Source of the DNA: Aphelocoma coerulescens
Lineage: Eukaryota; Chordata; Aves; Passeriformes; Corvidae
Assembly (NCBI RefSeq): GCF_041296385.1
Contig: NC_091017.1
Coordinates: 10,844,001 to 10,908,000 of the forward strand
DNA: 64,000 nt
Direction: 5' to 3'
The number at the start of each line of letters is the position of its first letter. Position 1 is the first letter of the stretch. Below the pieces are notes generated by a model. The model was given only the letters and a program-made list of their open reading frames with translations, had not been told where the DNA came from and ran no database searches. The position numbers were made by a program, and so were the translations under genes. Of the stretch, positions 1 to 12,900 are shown piece after piece.

Positions 1-96
1 ACGGGGTAGGTGAAAAGCTGGGATGCAGGCATCTAGCATAGCAATACCTATTATTATTTTAAGATGACTAATGAGATGAGTAATGGAGGATATCCT

Positions 97-389
97 TGTT
101 ACAGTGCAGATACTGCAACACGCTGTATCAGGCAACGAGGCCCGTGGAAAGAAATATATATGGACCAATTCTTGATAGATGTTTCAGAGAGACGTTTATT
201 TCTCCAGCCCATGGCCGAGGCTCTGCCAAGGAACTGTGGCAATCACAGGACCCGAGGGTCTTTGCCCGCGCAGGGGAACACAAAACAACCAATGGGGAAC
301 GAGGCTGACCAGGGGCTAGGGAAACCCCATGCCTCTCTCCCAGGGCCCCTCTCCCAGGACCCCACGGCATGGGGGGGAGGGCCCCAACA
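97..389 (-). mobile_element. Solo LTR, ERVK-like, 293 bp
   Basis: The element is bounded by TGTTACAG and CCCCAACA. It is flanked by a 6-bp target-site duplication with one mismatch, TATCCT (91-96) and TATCTT (390-395). On the minus strand it carries a CCAAT-type box and an AATAAA polyadenylation signal (plus-strand TTTATT, 195-200). The block is markedly GC-rich compared with its AT-rich surroundings. A 6-bp duplication is typical of beta/alpha-type (class II) avian retroviruses. No internal genes are present, so it is a solo LTR. Confidence 0.75.
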
Positions 390-2650
390 TATCTTGGCTT
401 AAAATTTCACCTTTCCCAGAAATGAAAGGTTGAGAGAGTTAGTTGCATTTATGCGCTAATTCCTCCTATATAGAGATCAGGTGACTTTTACAGTTTATTC
501 CATTGATATTCTCTATTTTTTTTTAATTTTATTTATTGATATTCCAGCAGGAGAATTCTCATTTCATAGCAGCCACATAACTTATCTTTGCAGATTTTTA
601 TAACATTTCTTTCTTCCCTCTCCTTTTTCCTGATATTTTTTAATAATACTTTTTAAATAACTGAAAAGCCAGTTTTGCAAAGTTTAACTAACAGCAGTGC
701 AAGACAGAAACATTGCTCTTTTGCTTAGTGTGGTTTGTCACATGCTAAACTAAAATTTGGCCCTCAGAACAGAGGTTGTATGCAGGAAATAAATGGTGGT
801 TCTGTACAGCATGTTAAAAAAGTTTTGCCTTCTACTGGACCATTGCCCTGTCCAATATTATGTATCTAAGTCACACTTGAAAGAGCACTTAAGCACATAC
901 TTATTTATAGGAGGCAGAAGTGGTTTGCTAACTAGGAATGCACTACTCAGCTGGGGACTGCATTTGCAAATCACACATTTATCAGTAAATCTAAGTAAGT
1001 ATTTTAAGAGGAACTGTCTGAATAGCACACATGTGGTGCAGAAATTGCCAGAGCACTGGAAAGGAAAGATACAGCAGGGTGATGATGATCACTATTATTA
1101 GTATTTTAATCAATGGAAATTATGAGTAAGTAGTAATAATGTACCCCAGTGTTTTGATTTTAAAGGGTTTTTTTTCTGGGATTAGGTGTTTCACAAAAAC
1201 TTGCACTATATTTTAATATATATAAGGCAATATTTCAAGAAGGCAGGCAGGCTTAATACATGCTTCACAGTGCTCTGAATGTCAGGGTATTTCAACATTT
1301 CAGGGTCATCCAAGCATAAATTTGCAGAGTGTTCCAAGGTGGCACTGCTAGATACCATTCCAGGAGATCCCCTCTTCCCTGTTGAATCCATGAGCAATCC
1401 TTGCACCAGTATACTAACCATGCTCAGTCTGCCACTAGGAGCCTTCCCAAGTGGATTTAGAGTATTGGAAAAGCAAGATATTTCAGGCTGTGCTTTAGAC
1501 TTTTCATCCATTGACAGTTATCGTGGTGATAAGTAACTTTCAAAGAATTTAGCACCTGTGCCAGGCTCTCCTGAAAAGGGAGGTTTCTGTTTGCTGTTTT
1601 ATAAGCTTTGTAACAATAAAAATGTTTGTTTCCCTCTGTTGAGAAGACAGCTTGCAAGACTGTAATATCTGCTGCACTTAGGAATAGGACAACTATATTG
1701 ATTCAACCTTATTGCACAGGCAGGATACTTGCATCCATGGAAATGCTGAGACTGACCATAGGGAGTCACCTCCTGAGTCAGTAAGAAACTTTTGAGGTTT
1801 TGTATATTGGGTCAAGTACTCCATTTCCACTATTCTTCTTTTGCTGCAGTGGAAACCATGACAAATGTCATTAGTTTTTAATTCACAGTGCAACAGTGGA
1901 TGGAGGGGGCCAGTTGCCTTTACTAGGTGACTCAGGGTCTTCAGATCTCTGGACAAGAGGTCTACCTCTCAGTTTGGAAAGGGTTTTAATGTTTTTAGTT
2001 TATTATTCTGACATCTTCAGTTGAATGACAGATATTCTGTTCCAGGACTTGAATTTATAGGCCTTCTGTTAATAACTTCATCTGACTATGGAGTGCAAAT
2101 AACAATTATAAAGACAGAGAGTAGGTTTATAGCAAAATACCTTTTCAAAAATTGAGTTCAGTATATGCTAATATAGCTATAAATAAAAGGAACTAGTCTA
2201 TGACATCTTTACAGAGGAAATATACCACAGCAGGGGTACTTCTCATGGCCTTTCTCACTCTTCTTTTTGTGATTGTTCAATGACTTCACGCACTTCAGAG
2301 AAGAAGTGCAGCAATGCCTACTTGTCAGTACTAAAAAAAAATGTTGTAAATTGACTATGAGTGTAGTGTTTTGCCTGTACAATTTTTTTTCTCCTGGTAC
2401 TGGTGGCCACAAGAGGCACAGTCCTGATCCATGCATTGCCAATGGGAAATGGGGAGTATTTTGCCTCATATGAGAGGAAGACATGAACCCTCATGTGGGA
2501 TGAGATCTTGTCTCTATTCCACATCTCCAGGAGCTATTTCTGTTTTCACTGGTGGGAGGCAGTCCAAAAACCACTGGCAGATACATTGGAGAAAGGGGGT
2601 TTTCTCCCTATTCCCCTCCACTTATGGGCATTGCCTAACATACCTGAAAA
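390..2650. other. Intergenic, no feature recognised
   Basis: This is AT-rich sequence with only short, chance-length open frames on both strands. I saw no repeat family, RNA gene or conserved coding segment. Confidence 0.5.
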
Positions 2651-3200
2651 AGATCCTAGAATAGTTCAGGTTGGAAGGGAACTTTAAAGGTCATCTAGTC
2701 CAACTCCTCTACAACGAAGAGGGACATCTTCAACTAGATCAGATTGCTCAGAGCCCCATCCAAGCAGGACTTGAATGTTTCCAGAGATGAGGCATCTATC
2801 ACCTCTCTAGGAACTTGTCCAGTGTTTCACCACTCTTATTGTAAAAATTTTCTTCCTAAATCTAAACAGAACCTGCTTTAACTTAAAACCATTATGCCTT
2901 GTCCTATAGTCCCCACCTAAATGTATCATAATATTAATCACATTGTTTTCAAAAACAAAAATTTGCTGTGACCATTCAACTAAATAGTGGCCATAGCTGA
3001 TACCCTTCATTAATGAATAGAACTAATCAAACCTTCTTGAGAGCAACAGTTCTCCTCATTCTGGAGGAATTCTTCCAAGTCTGTCCCATCTATCTTCTAA
3101 GTTCCTTGTAAATACTGAGATGCAGCAATAAGCTTTCTCAAGAGCCTTCTCCTATGCTGAACAACCTAACTCAGCTGATTCTCACAAGAGAGGTGTTACA
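2651..3200 (-). repeat. CR1 LINE 3' fragment (antisense on plus)
   Basis: The plus strand shows the reverse complement of the CR1 3' region: TTGGAAGGGA...TCATCTAGTCCAAC, then CCATCCAAGCAGGACTTGAA, and it runs toward GAGCCTTCTCCTATGCTGAA near 3150. Divergence from typical CR1 is considerable, with several indels, so this is an old copy. It carries no ORF. Confidence 0.85.
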
Positions 3201-5726
3201 TAACTCTAACTTTTTTTTTGCAGAAAAGAAGAAAGAAACCTCTTTCCTAACAACAACTTATTTCAGTTGACGTTTATCCAGGGTCTAGACCTCACACGTC
3301 TCCTTCTTCAGCACCCTTCACCTTCTTTTGGAAACAATACCTTTCACTTGTACTACACTTTCTGACTTGCAGATGGAGTTTTGACTGCAGCTGAACTGAG
3401 AAAAGTCTCTGTTACCCATTAAATTGTTTTTTCCATAGGTATACTGCAGTTCAGACACCAAAGTCTGACCCAAATACAGTATCAGGAACTGAGGAACCAA
3501 GAGGGTAAATCCAAAACATCACACAGGCACCTCTGCTACATAAATAGGAGGGTGTCTGTGTGTCTGCATGCACATGTGGGAGTGTGCATGCATCCCCCAG
3601 CTGCTAAATTACATTTTTTCCATAACGTCAGTCTGAGACAAATGAAATAGCCCCCCCCCCCCCCAAAAATAATGAAAGTCAAAATTATCTTCTAAGTGGA
3701 TCAATTTAAATTTAACTGAAATAGATATGGGAGTTTATCGGACCTGATATATTAAACCACTGATAAAATCACTTCAAATTCATGCATATAAGACTAAATT
3801 TTCAGCACAGATTGATCGCATTGCCAAGGATGAATGGGAATTTTTAGTAACAGATTAGGGCTGCAAAGCATTCTTTTTCTAATAAACAATAAATTTTCCT
3901 CTTACTGCTTGCATGTTTTTAATGCTGCCTTTCTTCTGATCAGGACACTAGATTCTCTCTGAAGTGCTTATTTGTTTCAGAAAATAAACCATCGGTTCAT
4001 TGTCTGCAGCATTTTAAACTGAGTGGGACCAGAGAGAAGGAGTATGGGAGTAAAAATCCCTTATGGCCATGACTGTTTAAGCATTCCTCTTGGATTCCTT
4101 GTTGCTCCTACTGCCTGCATTGACCACAAAAGGGTTTGGATGAAGTGAAGCAGCCTCAGGAGAAGGGATGGAGAGAGTCCCCAGCAACACTGCAGGAGTG
4201 TGAAGATCTGAACTGGAGGCTCCCATCACTGGCACTGATCACTGTATATTTGGTACCTTCTTCAAATTTTTGCATCCAAGGTTTACTGAAAAAAAAAAAA
4301 TAGTAAAAAAACCTGTTTTCCCTTAACTCCATAACTATAAAATCTGCAAAAGGTAGGTCACTCCATCTGCCCAGTGACAGACACCAACATACTTTTTGGA
4401 GTGGGACTGAAGCACCCTTTATTCCGCATTTTCCCCAAATGTTTTCCTCCCTCTGCATATTATCCTGGCTTCCTACTCAGTCTTGTGCACTGCAAATTGG
4501 ATGGATAGTCTTGTTGGGTTTATCAGTACTGCTTCAAAGAGTGGGATTTATCTCTTCTAAATTCTCAGCTGCCTTGGCATCATATGTGTGACTTATATTC
4601 TCCTATAGTCTAAGGGTGTTCTCTGTGGTCAGTGGGGAAACCAGACTGCTCCAGAGAGGGTGAAGAGAAAACCCACCATTCTCAAAATGCTGTGAGGTGA
4701 GATGTGTCAGAGTGTGTGAAAGGCAGCAAAGTCCAACAGTGCTGGAGAGACAAGAAGGTACAACCGCACTACAAGCAGAAGGTAGGCAGAGAAAAATTCA
4801 TCCTTCATACACCAGAATAGCTCACATTGCCTCCTGGAAAGACCAGTTTGTCTCCAGAGACTAGAGAGACCTTCAAGTCTTGCACTAAGTACTGAGTTTT
4901 CATATGGTTAGAGGCAAGTGAAATGCATACATCTTCAAAGATTCAGCACCCACAGCTCTGAAGTCAGCCCTTAATTTGAGCTTAGGTTTTTTTTTGGAAG
5001 GCTCTTCATGCAGATGGAATATAACTTTTTTGCTGCAGCTTGATCCACTCAAGAGAGGGGAAAAAAATAAGGAGCAAAGGAAAGTACTCTCCTGGCAATT
5101 TACATATATATGTGTAAACAAATATATCCAAAAGGAGACAACCCTTGTAGAGCTTTACCTTTCTCTGTGTAACTCCTAAAATACAAAGTGAGAAAACAAA
5201 AGGAATTGCCAAGAAAAATTTTCTGCTGTAGGACATGAGAAGAAAAAAGAAAACTATAAAGTTATTATAACTACAACTTTTTATAAAGACTAAAACGGAA
5301 ACTATAATCTTTGTAGGTGAAAAAAAACTATGAGTTTTGACTATGTGAAATTTTGGTAATGTGGGGAGGTACTTTGTGTACCATTACACAAAGGTTACCC
5401 CAGGCTGAACCGATACCAATTATTTTGATACAGAGACATTCAGTAAGGAATTTAGTGTGTTCTGGGTTTTCAGTTACTAGAACACTTTTGACACCAGACT
5501 GAAGATAGCTGAATATTCATATTCCAAGCTGTAACCTTCAGAACAAGAAATAGGAAAACTTGAGATGACATTATAACACAGCACAACAGCAGGTCTTTCC
5601 TAATGTTTTTTATAAAGTGATATTTAACGGGATCATTCCTGCTTTTTAATTGCTGAACCAGCTATAGATCATTAAGAAAATTAAATTCCTACATACTTAC
5701 ATTTATAAAAGTATTCTACTGAGGTA
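3201..5726. other. Intergenic, no gene recognised
   Basis: The stretch contains a C14 homopolymer near 3651-3664 and an A12/T-rich tract near 4289-4302. No coding region or repeat family was recognised. Confidence 0.5.
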
Positions 5727-6022
5727 CTCATAGAATTGTGGAGTGGTTTGAGTTGGAAGGGACCTTAAAGATCATCTAGTTTCAGCCCCTCTGCCACAGG
5801 CAGGGATGCTTCCCACTAGAAGGTTGCCCAGAACCCCACCCAACCTGGCCTTGAACACTTTCACGGATGGGGCATCCCCAGCTTCTCTAGGCAACCTGTC
5901 CCAGGGCCTCACCACCCTCACAGCAAAGAATTTCTAACCAATATTTTTTCTAAACCTACCCTCCTTCAGCTAGAAGCCATTCCCCCTTGTCCTAACAATA
6001 ATCTCTTTGTAAGCAAACCCTG
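5727..6022 (-). repeat. CR1 LINE 3' fragment
   Basis: The motifs TTGGAAGGGACCTTAAAGAT, CATCTAG, CCCAACCTGGCCTTGAACAC, GGGGCATCCCC and CCATTCCCCCTTGTCCTA occur in the order of a reverse-complemented CR1 3' end. The copy is about 300 bp, 5'-truncated as usual. Confidence 0.9.
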
Positions 6023-7100
6023 TAGTGGTTCACAAGAACAAACACTGAGTATCAAGGAAAGGAGAATGATGCTTAAGGTTTTGGCAGGAAGACAAAAAAG
6101 CTGCAGATCAGAATGCAGGACCCTGAGCATTACCAATCATTACAAATAAACTTAATGAAAACCAGAAAGAAATTATGAAAGATAAGATTTTCTGGACTAG
6201 AACTTCTAAACATAAATTATTGTCTTAAAAAAAGCCTATTGAATATGGCATATTATAATAGATAGGAAAACTGACTGAAGTGGAGTTACAATCAATTTTT
6301 GTAATAATAGAAACATAAATAAAAATGTAGCGGCATCATGATACTCATCAGACTGTATTGCGTCAATGAAGAGTAAAGGATTTCTGCAAAATAGGCTGTT
6401 AATGTAAAATCCATAAGTCTGCCTAGACTTCAGAAAGCTGCTTCTGGAATGATAGCTCCTGGTCTGCTCCTAGCATTGCCAAGAATACAAGACTAAGAAC
6501 TGTGTAGAAAATAAAAGCAAAGCACTTTTTTTTTAAAATGACCAGAATCTTTTAGGAATGGACTTGAACTGTAAGCAAAAATTTCAAAGTACTTTTGGAA
6601 CCCCATAAGCAACACGAACACAGTTAAGAGGAAAAAAAATATTACCATTCCAAAAAGAGCCTACAATTTCTAAATTATGGCTCTGTAATTCCTTTTAAAT
6701 TTGAATACTCAGTTACTCAGTTTAAAGTATATCAAATTAGATGTTCCAAAATGTCATGGGTTAGCAAGCATAGTCCCGGAAGTGATGTTCGTGGAAAGGG
6801 GTGCTTACAGCTTCCTCTCTGACCTGACAGAACCTATCAGCTGGCCAGTTTGAATATGGACAATTCTTTAAGCCACTTAAAGTTGTGACCGCCTCTGTGA
6901 TCCACACTTAAGAATCGGAAACTCCGAGGTAGAGCCTCTCTGTCTCATTTCTGGTGCTGGGACTGGTGGCAGCGGGCCCTGTGCGGGGGCCAGCAGGCCC
7001 AGCCCAGGCCCTGCTCAGGCCAGGCCGGGCCAGGCCACGGCCATCCTGGAGCCGATGGGCCCTGTTCCACCCACAGAACCCCACCACAGCCCTGCTGTGG

Positions 7101-7665
7101 TGTACTAGTTTGAAAACAAACCAGTGGGAGGCACCAAGTCAGAATAACAATTTAATGGGGAAATTAAAGAAAAGGAAAAAAACTAAAAGAAAACACTGGT
7201 TCAAACTGAGAGACTCAAGATACAACCTGAGTCCCTGTTAGGCAGGCTGGTGGTAGCAGTCTGGTAGAATGGTGGCTGCAGTCCTCTGAAGCGGTGATCC
7301 TGTAGTAGAAGGGGTCTGCTCTTACTCAGAAGGTCCAATGGTGGCTGTGTAGCACCTGTCCTCTGGAAATCCAGTGGAAAGGGTTGTCTCTGGTGTTCAG
7401 CATCTCAGATTATATCCACGATGGGATGCTTGGTTCCTCCCTCTGGGTGGAGCATCTCACAATGGGGTAATGAGTCATGAGGCCAAGTGTTGATTAGGCT
7501 CATTAACAGAAGATAGTCCGGAGGGAGTTATCGCTGAGTCATGTGGCAGGACAATGATGGGCCATTAACAGCAAGGTAGTCTGGGGGAGGAGGCAAGGAA
7601 ACACTGCCCCACCTGATTTCAACAGCTCATGAGGATGGTAATAGAATACACCTCAACCCAGGACA
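7101..7665 (-). mobile_element. Nested solo LTR, 565 bp
   Basis: This LTR lies inside the larger one. Its plus-strand ends are TGTACTAGTTTG and CAACCCAGGACA, inverted-repeat-like. The flanks are a perfect 5-bp duplication TGTGG (7096-7100 and 7666-7670), and the outer LTR resumes directly after it. On the minus strand an ATTAAA polyadenylation-like signal precedes GTTATTCTGACTTGG, so the sense direction is probably minus. It inserted after the outer LTR. Confidence 0.85.
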
Positions 7666-8310
7666 TGTGGGCAGACAGGCACACCCCCCTCTCCAGTGCT
7701 GCCAAGATTCAGCTAAAGCTGCACCGCTGTCCGGCAGAGGTCATGTGATCAACAGCAATAAGCAACATTCCAGCTGCAAGGCCGAGGTGAGATTAACCCT
7801 TTTAGTGCTATGAAGAGCTGAAAACCTGAGGGAAGAGAAAGAGGAGATGCTTAAAGCTGAAATTCTGTTGTGAAGCTATGATATATCAGAGTACCCGTTG
7901 TAATTTCATGAAGGCATGGGGGGTGGAGCGTTCAACTTGTACTTGTGAGCAAAAGCACCTGCGCGGAGATAGGCAGATGCTGATGCAGCTGTAATTTCAT
8001 GAGAAGTTTGGACAGGGAGAGATGGAAGCGATGAGGACTTCTGCTCCAAATGGGAAAGGAGAAAACCTCAGTTCCTAGAGATGCTCCCAGAGATAGTCCT
8101 AAAGATGAAGATGAGGAAGACCCTTTGCTCCCAGGGAAGGAGAAGGGCCTCTGTTCTTAGAGATGAAATGCTCCCAGAGATGGGTGAAGAGAACTTTTGT
8201 TTCTGAACGGCTCAACCTTAAAATTGTACCCCAAAAAACTTCAAGAGTGGACCCTTCAAAAGAAGTTGTGGGAAAAGCTGCAAGTTGGGGGAAGGGGCTC
8301 ACATGCGAGC

Positions 8311-8450
8311 AGAGAGACTCCTCTTCCTAAATGGACTGAACAAAGTTATTTGGAAGTGGGCGACTGTCTCGTTGTGATAATGTGTTTCATAGCATGGACA
8401 AGAGAGACTCCTCTTTCTAAATGGACTGAACAAGGTTATTATGGAAGTGG
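8311..8450 (+). repeat. 90-bp-period tandem duplication within LTR
   Basis: AGAGAGACTCCTCTTCCTAA with ATGGACTGAACAAAGTTATT at 8311-8350 recurs at 8401-8440 with few changes. The unit lies upstream of the LTR's polyadenylation signal and may be duplicated U3/regulatory sequence. Confidence 0.75.
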
Positions 8451-8764
8451 TAAACAGCCTGAACATCTCAAGGGCTGTCTTTTTACATTGTCACTTGGAG
8501 AAGGCAGAAAGGTGGGGGGAGGAGAAGAGTTCTGAAGGTGTGCAATGATTTTTTTTTCTTCTTTTAGGTCTGTTAATAAACTTTTTTATATTCTTTCAAG
8601 TCTTGTGCCTGCTTTGCATTTCTCCTAATTCTTATCTCACAGAAGGTAAACAGTAATGAGTATTTTGGACCAGACCACTACACTAAATTGGTGTTTCCGC
8701 CCGGTTACAAACCAAACCCGCTACACAAAATAAACCCAAAATCTGTTGCTGTCTTTTAACTTAT

Positions 8765-9688
8765 TGTCTTGGTTTTGAAAGACAGGTGTCTGCTAAGGAA
8801 GGCAGAAGCCTCCCTTGAAGTGGCAGATATAACCCCTTTCCCTCTGGGTCATTATAATTTTGAAATCAAAGGCCTTTAGGCAAAGATGTGGGAAATAGGA
8901 ATAACAGTTCTTTACTCTATATCTATCTATCTATCTATCTATCTAGATATATATATAACCAGTCAAACAAAAACAACAACAACTATAGCAGTAACAGCAA
9001 ACACAAACCCAATCCCAGCCTTCTCGGCTGTCAGGCTATTTCCCATCGGGTGCAGTTCCGCTCGCAGCCAGCAGGGGCGCTGGCGGCTCCCGGTGAGCAG
9101 GGCAGGTGCAATGGTTTCCCCATGGCTGCAGGGGGCACTCCGGAGCGAGCTCGGGGAGCACACGGCACTGGTGCCCTGGGATCCCGGGGAAGGATGGAAC
9201 AAAAGCTTCACAAACCACTGGGCAGCCAATCCCGGACTCTCGGGAGCAGCAGGCTGGAACGGCAGGCTGGGATGGCAGGCACAAACAAATCCCGGGTGGC
9301 AGACAAGATGTATCCAAAAGGGGAACCCCCCGGAGGTCCAGGCAGGCAGGGCGAGCACGGCTACAATGCAGCGAAGGCTCGAAGCAGCAGCGGGGCAGGG
9401 CAGCCACAGCCCAGCCTCCAGCAGGGCAGGGAAAGCAGCTTTGGGATCCTGGCGTTGTTTCCAGCAGAAAGAAAAAAACGGCCGAAAAAAGGAACCAGTA
9501 GCTCCTTTCTCTGCAGCTTCTCTCTCCAGACGCTGAGAGCGAACTGAACTCACACTCAGGTGAAAACAAAAGCCTGGTCAGGCCCTTTTGTCTTCTCTTA
9601 AGTATGGCCATTTGTCCCCTAGCAACATGCATATGGGAAAAAATTCCTTTAACAGGAAAAAAACTAGGACTAAACTAAAACCCCAACA
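8765..9688 (-). mobile_element. Solo LTR, 924 bp, GC-rich core
   Basis: The plus-strand ends are TGTCTTGGTTT and AAACCCCAACA, inverted at most positions. The flanks are a perfect 5-bp duplication CTTAT (8760-8764 and 9689-9693). The core (about 9030-9540) is GC-rich and produces several long but overlapping open frames on both strands, which I regard as non-coding. A (TCTA)n microsatellite lies at 8921-8945. An AGTAAA-like signal on the minus strand suggests minus orientation. It sits only 40 bp right of the neighbouring LTR. Confidence 0.85.
8921..8957. repeat. (TCTA)n / (AT)n microsatellite
   Basis: About six TCTA units run directly into GATATATATATA, within the 924-bp LTR. Confidence 0.9.
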
Positions 9689-9777
9689 CTTATTATTTAA
9701 TTTTTTTCAAAAGTGTAATTGTAACTGAAGCTCTTTGTGCATGCTCTTCCTGTTATCCTTTGAACGTAAATGTTTGG

Positions 9778-9952
9778 AATAGAATCATAAAATAGTTCGC
9801 GTTGGCAAAGACCATAAAGATCACTGTGTTCCAACCCCCTTGCCACGAGCAGGGTCACCTTGCATTAGACCAGGTTGGTCAAAGCCCCATCAAACCTGGC
9901 CTTGAATATTTCCAGGGATGGGACATCCACAACATCAATAGGTGCCTTAGCA
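9778..9952 (-). repeat. CR1 LINE 3' fragment
   Basis: The sequence runs TAGAATCATAAAATAGTT, then GACCAGGTTGGTCAAAGCCC, CATCAAACCTGGCCTTGAA and TATTTCCAGGGATGGGACAT, the reverse complement of a CR1 3' end. It is short and diverged. Confidence 0.88.
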
Positions 9953-12900
9953 GAACAGAAGCAGTATTTGTCTCAATCAAACACAAATTTTTTTTATGGA
10001 TATAATTCCTCAATTGTAGACTAAGGATTTCAAAACAATATTCCTCAAATACTGTTGAATATGAGTCAACTGTCAAGAAACCACAGTTTGTTAATTGGTA
10101 CAATGTCACCCACACTCAAATGCATGTGTTCCCTGAATGTAAATATGGGGAAAAACAGGGAAGGTAAATCAGAGATTTTGAAGGGTTTATATGAACATTC
10201 ATTCTCTGTTCATACAAATGAACACCACAACAGTTTTGACCTCTTTTCAGCTCAGTCCTGGTCAATATAACTTGTCCCCAGCATTTCTTACCTGCCCTCA
10301 GGTTTCATCCAGCAGCCATCAGTTTCCTCTGGAAGAAGAGATAGGTCTGTTTCTCTGGCATCCCACTTTAAGGGGACTTTAAGCCTAGTTTCCTCTTCAA
10401 GACACCAGGACTTGAAATACATAGGGAGAAAACTATGCCCATTCTTTCCTACAGGTAATGACTCTGTTGGCATATTGTCCTGATCCTCAATTCAGCCTGT
10501 CTCCCTACTGTTATCTTTCTCCTTTTTATCAGCCTCCTAAAATAATTCAGCTTTCACAAATGCCCTTAGGAACTGAGCCTTCTTTTATTATTTTTTTTTT
10601 TCCCTGAGATGTGTTTGCCTCTCCAGGGAGCTGAATTAATTATCCCCCACAGAGACAGGAGCAGAGAAATACAACACTGAAAGCACCGCTATGTTCACTC
10701 TGGGGCTCTATTTCTTTTATACAGTTTATGGTAGCTCGGTATAAAAGACTTCATGTTTTGAGAGCTTCCAGTACCTTACATTTGTCACAAACATGGGCTT
10801 CTGGGTGGGTTCTCAAAAGCCACCAATTTTTCTGAGACTTTGCTCTCATTATATTCCACAGTTCCACTGGATATGGGGCTGCCTCTCCATGGGGGCTGAT
10901 GACTTTCCCAGGTACATTGCACCTTTTCCACCACTCATACAGGGAGAACCACTACAGCCAAATTTCTCCACAGTGGCAGCACCTGAAAGACTGGTGCTTG
11001 GAAGTGCTTGGGAGAAGACACAGGAATATCAGAGTCCCAAAATTTTGGCAGCTTGCTCTTATGTGTTCTCCCACTTGTAACGCTTTATTCCTTCTCTCAC
11101 ACACACATGCTTATCTGCTTTTATTTGAGGAAAAAAATGTTTCATATAAGTCTGGTAAAATTGGGATTTTTTTAAATATTTGCAGTAGTACCTCTGAAGC
11201 ATCCTTATCATCTGACAAAGAACGGGAATTTAATGCAAACCCATATTTCCATCGCTCTCCCAACTGCTGCTTCCTCTACAGAAATTGTTTTACTGAATCT
11301 GGGTTTTTTGAAATGAGTTTGGTATTCATGAAAGAGCTCAGATTGATAGACTGGAAAGCGATGACCAGACTTCTGCACAGAACTCAGGTAAGCAAAACTA
11401 TCTCTGTTTTAAAAGGGGTTCTGGTGGAGTTTTAGTTCTAATCCACAGATTTGGGTCTAATCTGTGCACAACATGATGCAAGGCAGTGTTCCCACTAACA
11501 CCCAGACTTCTTCCCAGGTTCATTTTAAAGGCTTGTTGCCTGGATGGGGTGCTGTAAGACAGCAGGCTCCCTGCCTGGTGGCTTTGGGAGGCAGCTTAAT
11601 GAGAGGCAGTGGCCAATAATGTGGTCAAACAGTGATTTAAACAGCTGATCCAACATTAAAAAGCTGATTAATTGCCTGACAGATTCAATCTCCTCTTTCA
11701 TCAATTTAGTTAGAAAGAAAGGCAATGGTTGTATTTTAAGAGCAACATTGAAAAATATGGAATGGATTACACGCAAAATAGAAAACTTTTTAATTTTGAG
11801 AGTATCAGTGAAGAAGAATACCCAAAGTCTTCCAGTAGTGGTTATACCCTCCAAAGGACTACAAAGTTTGCAGCAGCCTTTCTACCTACCCAAAGGTTAC
11901 GTTCACATGATCCGGTATGCACAGTCACTTTGATATGAGTAAACACAGGTGAAAATTTGCATCAATTAAAAAAAAAAAAAAAACAAAAAAAAAACCAAAA
12001 AAACACCTGTTTAATGTTTTTCCAACAGCTCTTTTATTATCTTTTCCTTTTTTAACTAACTTTGTTCCAAGACCAAAATAACAAGCCTTCATTCCATGCA
12101 CAGTGTTTGGCAAAGTAGGGACTGGTATGATACCTTACAAAAAAGATGTTCCATTCTTAAGGAAAAGAGGGTCTGTGTTATTTCATCTCATTTATATTGG
12201 AGAAAAATAGGTTGTGAAGTACTATAGGTTTACTACAAAGAGCTTGAAAGAACCTCTTGATTATTATTCACTGCTTTATAGATCATTGTTAAAAGTGTTA
12301 ATTTCAATTATCTAAATGTTTTTCTGGCTTGTATGTCATTTGCAAAAAAATTACTGGGGCCAGATTTACTGGTGTACACCATTTGCTGTGTGCAATTCCA
12401 ACCTCAACTTTATGACTGCTTTGTGTTGCTGGAGTAGTGCACTAAGCTTGTTAATGATTCTGGCTTATTGCCTTTTCCCCACACATTCTATATCAATTTA
12501 TTATTCCATGGTGGATGGCTGTGTGCTTGCTGCAATTTACTTTAGAAATAGTATTAAAAAAGAAGTTGGCATGCATTAAGTAATACTTCATTGATTGTCT
12601 TAAACTTGCAACACAGGAGTGCAGCTCTGCATCATTAACCCTAAAGAATACATACATACATGTATATGTATATACAGCAAATCATTTGTATTATAAAAAA
12701 GAAAACCAAATTAAAGCCATACAAGCCAAACATAGTTGCATCTCAAATAACATCTTGAAAAATTGTGAGAAAGCCCAACACAATGTGCTGCACCAGTCTG
12801 TAGTTTCTGTGCAGGCATATTCAGAACATTAATGAACTACAATTTCTCCATGAGAGCAGCTTCCAAATGAGCTCTGTTCTTATGACAGATACACAAACCC

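Larger units (their letters stand above)
6752..8725 (+). mobile_element. Solo LTR (about 1.4 kb) split by a second LTR
   Basis: The element starts TGTCATGGGTTAGC and ends AAACCCGCTACA, giving imperfect inverted ends. It is flanked by a perfect 5-bp duplication, CAAAA (6747-6751 and 8726-8730). A plus-strand AATAAA lies at 8575-8580, setting the orientation. Removing the nested LTR (7101-7665 plus its duplicated TGTGG) leaves 1404 bp. The left part has a GC-rich block near 6950-7090. There is an internal tandem duplication, 8311-8360 and 8401-8450, with a 90-bp period. No retroviral gene was seen inside. The ORFs here are not genes. Confidence 0.85.

Noticed and set aside
6954..7241. 95-codon plus-strand ORF with Pro/Ala/Arg-rich start
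   Set aside because: It crosses the junction between the outer and nested LTRs, so it is not an ancestral coding unit.
8886..9632. Several overlapping ORFs of 130-219 codons on both strands
   Set aside because: They all lie in the GC-rich core of the 924-bp solo LTR, overlap each other on opposite strands, and start in a microsatellite. None resembles a known protein, so they are by-products of GC content.
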